A program made the position numbers and the translations under genes. From NCBI RefSeq assembly GCF_938028185.1, contig NZ_CALJAH010000407.1, positions 1 to 9,645 on the forward strand: a DNA stretch of 9,645 bases, written 5' to 3'. The notes under the pieces were generated by a model. It had not been told where the DNA came from, searched no databases, and saw nothing but the letters and a program-made list of their open reading frames with translations. The DNA comes from an uncultured Cardiobacterium sp. GTDB taxonomy: Bacteria > Pseudomonadota > Gammaproteobacteria > Cardiobacteriales > Cardiobacteriaceae. Below, piece by piece: positions 6,901-9,645 of the stretch; within the stretch, counting starts at the first letter, position 1; the number at the start of each line of letters is the position of its first letter.

Positions 6901-7632
6901 GTTGTCCGGGTCAAGGCCGTATTCGTGCATGGTTGCGTCGATGTGGCGCTGCGGGTAGTCATCGGCGAAATAGTCGCGACCAAAGGCGCCGATGAGGCGT
7001 TCCAGCGCGGACAGTACGTGATGGCAATAGTCGCCCCATTCCTGGATGCGGCAGTTGCAACTGAGGCTCAGGGTGTTGTCGGTGCGGCGGTATTCGAGTT
7101 TTTGTTCGCAGCGGACGCCCCAATCGTCGAAGCGGGTGATGATGCTGTCGCGGCTGCGTTTGCTGATGCTGACTTCGTTGCCATTGGCGTAGCGGGTATG
7201 GGCGCCGCGCCGCTCCAGGTCATGCGCGATGGCGGCGGCGTCGATGGTGCGGTCGGGATTCAGGGTGTAGCGCAGCGGTGCCAGCGTTTTGGCGGATTTC
7301 GCTGTTTTGCCGGCTTTGGCGGGTTTTGTCGCTGTGGCGGGCGGTGGCGCGGGGGCGTCCTGCTCGCGCAGGTAGCGGGCGAAGGCGCGCAGGGCGGCGA
7401 CGCTGTGTTTGCAGATGCCTTCGTGGTCGTAGGGGCAACTGCATTCGGTTTTGAGGGTTTTGCTGTAGTGGATGGCGACGGTGTAGCTGGTGCGCTTGCC
7501 GACGCAGCGGTAGATGGCGCCGTAGGGGGAAACGGCGTCCAGTCTGGCCTGGTATTCGTCGGCGCGGGCGATGCTGGCCGGGATGGCGTGGCTGCGGATG
7601 TATTGTTCGATGGTGTCGGGGGTGGGGAGCAT
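3961..7632 (-). CDS. SNF2-family ATPase with two N-terminal SWIM-like zinc motifs, 1223 aa
   Basis: A Swi2/Snf2 superfamily-2 ATPase, expected to translocate on double-stranded DNA or remodel protein-DNA complexes using ATP. The C-terminal 460 residues hold a full motor: Q-like LRPYQQHGLNWL (764-775), Walker A DDMGLGKT (789-796, K795), Walker B variant DESQ (887-890), motif III SGTPIEN (915-921), PFILRRS (970-976), motif V STKAGGTGLNL (1130-1140), and motif VI QAIDRSHRIGQ (1160-1170) with R1164 and R1167. The N-terminal part has a SWIM motif C64-x-C66-x7-C74-x-H76, then a Lys/Ala/Pro linker (about 92-117), then a second SWIM-like cluster C192-x-C194-x8-C203-x-H205. Residues 210-700 have no motif I recognise. 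The start ATG at 7630-7632 is 6 bases after the purE stop, so the two are probably co-transcribed; the ribosome site is weak. The neighbouring downstream gene is also a SWIM protein, which suggests a shared role. Family call firm, biological role unknown. Confidence 0.93.
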   Translation of the reverse strand: MLPTPDTIEQYIRSHAIPASIARADEYQARLDAVSPYGAIYRCVGKRTSYTVAIHYSKTLKTECSCPYDHEGICKHSVAALRAFARYLREQDAPAPPPATATKPAKAGKTAKSAKTLAPLRYTLNPDRTIDAAAIAHDLERRGAHTRYANGNEVSISKRSRDSIITRFDDWGVRCEQKLEYRRTDNTLSLSCNCRIQEWGDYCHHVLSALERLIGAFGRDYFADDYPQRHIDATMHEYGLDPDNPDDRKLIAVDITDQGLRVAPRDPQLVPRDIFEQILLPDDLPHAVHDYGHALCLEYQGGRFTGFSVLEGKYDKTRTELATRIKTLDAYDLDSHILDGRHGSEVLALYYTTGRIAKNLRSASKNAEALVAAVREFADLCRHITCPVYAHNIEETYVRGHLTPVTLNTTDRVGLELDLGRDDNLYQLKARLRLGDRDYALTNKQLRINPLFIDYQNTLYPTADPQTANDITWFHTHPQSKLATRDADTFRRQTLAPLSQRHRIKSKLIKPAPAAADAPAPRAQLYLDEADGIITFRPQVEYPERLIDPASQELRLQTTADGDYHQLPRDTALETRLLDTLRDLHPAFAHGAPYQLAAAELIKNDWLLNAADTLHDADIELLGLKNLKNWQYNLNRPTISSRTRSGIDWFDLELTIRFGDQHVSLKELQKAVLKKQNYITLGDGTLGILPQAWLDKITPWLKTGDVKKDHIRFSPYQLGIIDDLLQNLEERPDYLLELQARYHRLQHLAEQPPVAPSPALRATLRPYQQHGLNWLAFLHENRLGGCLADDMGLGKTLQTLAFLQHLKDRGENNKPSLIVAPTSLIYNWQAEVEKFTPDLRLYALTGSERNTDAAHLAAYDIILTTYGTLVRDIETLQHIPFHYAILDESQNIKNPQSQRYKAVRLLKAHNRLCLSGTPIENNTFDLYAQMNFLNPGLLGNTTHYKNTFANAIDKHKDHDSAALLAKLIHPFILRRSKEQVATELPPKTESVLYCDMGAAQRKLYEATKNRYREQLLNKIAADGIEKSQLHILEGLLKLRQICNSPALLADREDYGDDSVKLDLLLENIKEKTGAHKILVFSSFTKMLGLIQARLEAENIPCEYLDGQTRDRKSKVENFQQNDAVRVFLISTKAGGTGLNLTEADYVFIVDPWWNPAVENQAIDRSHRIGQNKHVMAYRLICKNSIEEKILALQDKKRHIAESIISVDDEKKTFDLDEVKKLFS

Positions 7633-7638
7633 GGCGGG

Positions 7639-8142
7639 TCAGTAGTCGCAGGGGTATTCGTTTTTGAGGGATTCGGCTTTGGCGAGTACGGCTTCGCGCA
7701 TTTCGCTCTGGTAGGCGGCGAGGCGGTCGCGCAGGGTGTCGTCGCCCGCGCCGAGGATGCGCAGCGCGAGCAGGGCGGCGTTTTTCGCACCATCCAGCGC
7801 CACGGTGGCGACGGGGACGCCGGCGGGCATTTGCAGGATGGAGAGGACGCTGTCCCAGCCGTCGATGGAGTTGCTGGAGTGGATGGGGACGCCGATGACC
7901 GGCAGCGGCGTGACGGCGGCAATCATTCCCGGCAGGTGGGCGGCGCCGCCAGCACCGGCGATGATAACGCGCAGGCCGCGTGCGGCGGCGGTTTTGCCGT
8001 AGTCCAGCAGGCGCTCCGGGGTGCGGTGCGCCGAGACGATGGTGACTTCGTGCGCGATGTGGAATTGGGCGCAGGTTTGTGCGGCCTCGCGCATGATGCG
8101 TAGGTCGCTGTCGCTGCCCATGATGATGCCGATTTTGTGCAT
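7639..8142 (-). CDS. purE: N5-carboxyaminoimidazole ribonucleotide mutase PurE, 167 aa
   Basis: Catalyses the conversion of N5-CAIR to CAIR in de novo purine synthesis, in the cytoplasm, normally after PurK. The length suits class I PurE. Substrate-site motifs are all present: GSDSD (9-13), SAHRTP (37-42) with the catalytic histidine H39, and GAGGAAHLPGM (63-73) with H69. The ATG at 8140-8142 is the only start that keeps the N-terminal HKIGIIMGSDSD strand; the ribosome site before it is poor. purK, its usual partner, is not next to it: the following gene, 6 bases on, is the SNF2 ATPase. An inverted repeat at 8172-8206 occupies the region where a promoter would be expected. The gene ends with TGA at 7639-7641. 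Confidence 0.97.
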   Translation of the reverse strand: MHKIGIIMGSDSDLRIMREAAQTCAQFHIAHEVTIVSAHRTPERLLDYGKTAAARGLRVIIAGAGGAAHLPGMIAAVTPLPVIGVPIHSSNSIDGWDSVLSILQMPAGVPVATVALDGAKNAALLALRILGAGDDTLRDRLAAYQSEMREAVLAKAESLKNEYPCDY

Positions 8143-8171
8143 AGTGGTTTTTTGGGGTTGATGGGGTTAGG

Positions 8172-8206
8172 TTTACATACACGATAGCGGGGATGGTGTA
8201 TGTAAA
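8172..8206. promoter_or_regulatory. perfect 11-bp inverted repeat upstream of purE, possible operator
   Basis: tttacatacac (8172-8182) and gtgtatgtaaa (8196-8206) are exact inverted copies separated by 13 bases, about 24 bases centre to centre, as expected for a dimeric regulator touching successive faces of the helix. It lies 30 bases upstream of the purE start and contains the only AT-rich sequence of the gap, so it probably overlaps the promoter. It does not match the E. coli PurR box. No T-run follows on either strand, so a terminator is less likely. Confidence 0.45.
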
Positions 8207-8246
8207 TGGTGGGGTTGGCTGATTCGGTAGCGGGGGTTGCGGGCGG

Positions 8247-8588
8247 TTACGCCTTTGCCTGCTCTCCCCATATTAAAAAAAGAGCCGCCATACTCAATGC
8301 AAGAGCCAATGGCGTAAAAATGTAGTGTATCCATGTAAACGGGTCGCCAAAATAGAACGCTATGGCGGGCATAGAAAGGAAAAGGTAGCAAAAGTTAAAG
8401 GTAAATTGTTGTTGTACTGTCCATTTGGGCGGCAAACTGTTGATTGCCCAAAAGCCTGCCATCAAGGCAGCGGCAACATAGCTGCGTGTGGTTATTGGGT
8501 CGCCGCGTAGCACATAGCTCAACATAACCCCACCAAACAGAGCCAGCGTGCCCAATAGCCATTTGGTGATTTTCCAGAGTTTGTTCAT
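8247..8588 (-). CDS. small four-helix membrane protein of unknown function, 113 aa
   Basis: I do not recognise the family. The sequence has about four hydrophobic segments (roughly residues 10-27, 36-51, 60-80 and 87-107) joined by short polar loops such as RGDPITTR and PPKWTVQQQ, so it should be an inner-membrane protein. The N-terminus MNKLWKITKW is basic, suggesting a cytoplasmic N-terminal end. The ATG at 8586-8588 has a clear ribosome site, AAGGA, 6 bases upstream; the stop is TAA at 8247-8249. Base composition is unlike its neighbours: three 60-base rows counted by hand (8281-8460) are 43-47% GC, against about 72% in a purE row, which suggests acquisition from elsewhere. An exact uptake sequence lies 28 bases before its start. 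No function can be inferred from purE downstream. Confidence 0.75.
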   Translation of the reverse strand: MNKLWKITKWLLGTLALFGGVMLSYVLRGDPITTRSYVAAALMAGFWAINSLPPKWTVQQQFTFNFCYLFLSMPAIAFYFGDPFTWIHYIFTPLALALSMAALFLIWGEQAKA

Positions 8589-8616
8589 GGTGCGTCCTTT
8601 TTTACTTGATGGCGTT

Positions 8617-8628
8617 TTCAGGCTGCCT
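8617..8628 (-). repeat. exact Kingella-type DNA uptake sequence AGGCAGCCTGAA
   Basis: The minus strand reads AGGCAGCCTGAA, which I know as the Kingella dialect of the Neisseriaceae uptake signal recognised during natural transformation. It is a single copy without an inverted partner, so it is not part of a terminator here. Confidence 0.7.
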
Positions 8629-8715
8629 CTATACGCATCGCCCCAGGGGGTGAGAGCAGCAAACGTGAAAAATGGGTTTTTGATTCATCAACATTATGGA
8701 TTACCCCCACCCCGT

Positions 8716-8757
8716 CCCTCCCCCGCTGCGGACGCTGGCGCGTCCTGCAGGGGAGGG
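8716..8757. repeat. imperfect GC-rich hairpin, probably a dispersed palindrome
   Basis: ccctcccc (8716-8723) pairs with ggggaggg (8750-8757), and gacgc (8731-8735) with gcgtc (8740-8744) around a 4-base loop; between them tgc and gca pair, with small bulges. No T-run follows. Its strong, bulged structure in a gene-free stretch looks like an extragenic repeat rather than a terminator. Confidence 0.45.
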
Positions 8758-8827
8758 GGTATTCTTGGGCTATTTCTGTTTTATTCCACTGTAAACGGGT
8801 TTGGCTACGCCACGGAAGCAGATGGCA

Positions 8828-8907
8828 TAGGGGCGGTTATGACGCAAACGTCTAACCGCCCGTGATTTTTGTGGATGGGCGGTTACGGCTTCGCCTGACC
8901 GCCCCTA
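8828..8907. repeat. 80-bp nested palindromic unit downstream of the PTS gene
   Basis: The ends taggggcggt (8828-8837) and accgccccta (8898-8907) are perfect 10-bp inverted repeats. Inside are two hairpins: A, gggcggtta with taaccgccc (8831-8861), has an inner gacg-caaa-cgtc stem; B, gggcggtt with gaccgccc (8877-8904), has an inner ggc-ttc-gcc stem. A and B share the gggcggtta arm, so they can pair locally or across the unit. It begins 14 bases past the PTS stop and may end that transcript, but a T-run follows hairpin A only in the plus direction. Confidence 0.5.
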
Positions 8908-8920
8908 CCGGTTGTGGTTA

Positions 8921-9645
8921 TCAGGCAAGTATTTTCAGCCAGAAGCCGAGGATGCCGATGCCGAAGATGCCGAAGATGAGCCAGAGCGCGTTCACCCCTT
9001 TGCGTAGCAGGTACATACAAAGGAAGGTGAGGCCAAGCGCGGGCAGGCCGGGCATGAGGTCATCCAGCACCGACTGCACGGTGGTGACGGTGGTTTCGCC
9101 TACCTGGTTGGTGACTTCGGCGATTTTGTAGGGGATGTTGATGTGCGTCCATTTGTTCACCAGCGCGCCCATGACAAAGAGACCGAGGATGGAGGCGGCT
9201 TCGGTGATTTTTTGCAGCGCGCCGCCACCCATGTCGGAGACGATTTCCAGGCCTTTTTTGTAGCCGTACTGGATGCCCCAGTAGCGGACAAAGAGGCGCA
9301 CCGCATTGAAGAGGACGAAGAAGAGGATGGGGCCGAGCAGGCTGCCGCTTTGTGCGATGCCCGCACCGAGGGCGGCGAAGACCGGGCGCGCGGTACCCCA
9401 GAAGATAGGGTCGCCAACGCCGGCGAGCGGTCCCATCAGCCCGACTTTGACGCCGTTGATGGCGGCATCGTCAATCGGCGCGCCATTGGCGCGTTCTTCT
9501 TCCATCGCAAGATTCACGCCGAGGATGGGCGCGGTCATGAAGGGCTGGGTGTTGTAGAACTCCAAGTGGCGCTTGATGGCGTCTTTGCGCTCCTGGCTGC
9601 CTTCGGGGTAGAGGCGGCGGATGGCGGGGACGATGCCGAAGGCGT
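8921..9645 (-). CDS. mannose-family PTS transporter subunit IID, 5' end beyond the window
   Basis: A membrane subunit of a mannose/fructose/sorbose-type sugar phosphotransferase system; with IIC it forms the sugar channel across the inner membrane while IIA and IIB carry phosphate. The visible 240 residues contain the family block LYPEGSQERKDAIKRHLEF (residues 11-29), NTQPF (31-35), the GVNLAMEEE segment (42-50), GPLAGVGDPIFWGTARP (71-87) and a C-terminal membrane region (about 200-240). IID proteins are usually near 270-285 residues, so roughly 30-45 residues are missing at the right edge. A TTG at 9563-9565 is internal, because conserved sequence continues upstream. The stop is TGA at 8921-8923. 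IID is normally the last gene of its operon, which fits the palindromes that follow. Sugar specificity cannot be read from this subunit alone. Confidence 0.92.
   Translation of the reverse strand, partial: AFGIVPAIRRLYPEGSQERKDAIKRHLEFYNTQPFMTAPILGVNLAMEEERANGAPIDDAAINGVKVGLMGPLAGVGDPIFWGTARPVFAALGAGIAQSGSLLGPILFFVLFNAVRLFVRYWGIQYGYKKGLEIVSDMGGGALQKITEAASILGLFVMGALVNKWTHINIPYKIAEVTNQVGETTVTTVQSVLDDLMPGLPALGLTFLCMYLLRKGVNALWLIFGIFGIGILGFWLKILA

Larger units (their letters stand above)
8589..8920. other. 332-base gene-free stretch rich in palindromes
   Basis: Between the PTS gene and the small membrane-protein gene I find no credible coding region. It holds, left to right, the ribosome site of the membrane-protein gene (8595-8599), an exact uptake sequence (8617-8628), a large imperfect GC-rich hairpin (8716-8757) and an 80-base nested palindrome (8828-8907). 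The promoter of the membrane-protein gene should be here, but I see no convincing -35/-10 pair. Confidence 0.6.

Noticed and set aside
5935..8103. Plus-strand open frame of 722 codons opposite the SNF2 and purE genes
   Set aside because: Its translation is a Val/Gly/Ala/Phe-rich mirror of GC-rich coding DNA with no motif, and both minus-strand genes it covers have clear family motifs.
8172..8206. Inverted repeat as a rho-independent terminator for the membrane-protein gene
   Set aside because: The loop is 13 bases and no T-run follows on either strand; an operator role fits its place better.
8548..8865. Plus-strand open frame of 105 codons through the palindrome-rich stretch
   Set aside because: It covers an uptake sequence and two hairpins, and its product has no coherent features.
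9563..9565. TTG as the start of the PTS IID gene
   Set aside because: Conserved IID sequence (YPEGSQERKDAIKRH) continues upstream to the window edge, so the codon is internal.
1..9645. tRNA, rRNA, CRISPR array or complete insertion sequence
   Set aside because: I saw no tRNA-like cloverleaf, no regularly spaced direct repeats and no transposase-like protein on either strand.

Overview
The window is a GC-rich bacterial segment in which all seven recognisable genes lie on the minus strand. Five short intergenic sites carry CAGCCTGAA cores. One is an exact AGGCAGCCTGAA (8617-8628), the 12-mer I know as the Kingella-type dialect of the Neisseriaceae DNA uptake sequence (DUS), and others read AAGCAGCCTGAA or CGGCAGCCTGAA. 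Together with a Neisseria-style miniature inverted-repeat element at 1661-1767, this points to a naturally transformable oral or mucosal bacterium of the Neisseriaceae, or a similar organism such as Cardiobacterium. The high GC and the sugar PTS gene would suit Cardiobacterium, but the sequence alone does not settle the genus.

Layout in the direction of transcription, right to left: (1) the 3' part of a mannose-family PTS IID gene (8921 to the right edge); (2) a 332-base gene-free stretch rich in palindromes, with an exact DUS; (3) a small AT-richer four-helix membrane protein of unknown function (8247-8588); (4) a possible control region with a perfect 11-base inverted repeat, then purE (7639-8142); (5) six bases later, a 1223-residue SNF2-type ATPase with two SWIM-like zinc motifs in its N-terminal part (3961-7632); (6) a 439-residue SWIM zinc-finger protein (2518-3837); (7) a small exported protein (1890-2246) flanked by DUS hairpins, with a candidate promoter upstream; (8) the inverted-repeat element, directly followed by a DUF5691-like HEAT-repeat protein (78-1640).

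The SWIM protein and the DUF5691-like protein belong to a gene set that in other bacteria is found with a MoxR-type AAA+ ATPase and a VWA-domain protein (compare E. coli yehL/yehP/yehQ). Here the set is preceded by a SWIM-bearing SNF2 ATPase, and the SWIM and DUF5691 genes are split by the exported-protein gene. The AAA+ and VWA partners are not in the window and may lie beyond the left edge. The best candidate for an undercharacterised system is this SNF2/SWIM + SWIM + DUF5691 block. Its function is unknown, and calling it a conflict or DNA-transaction system is inference.
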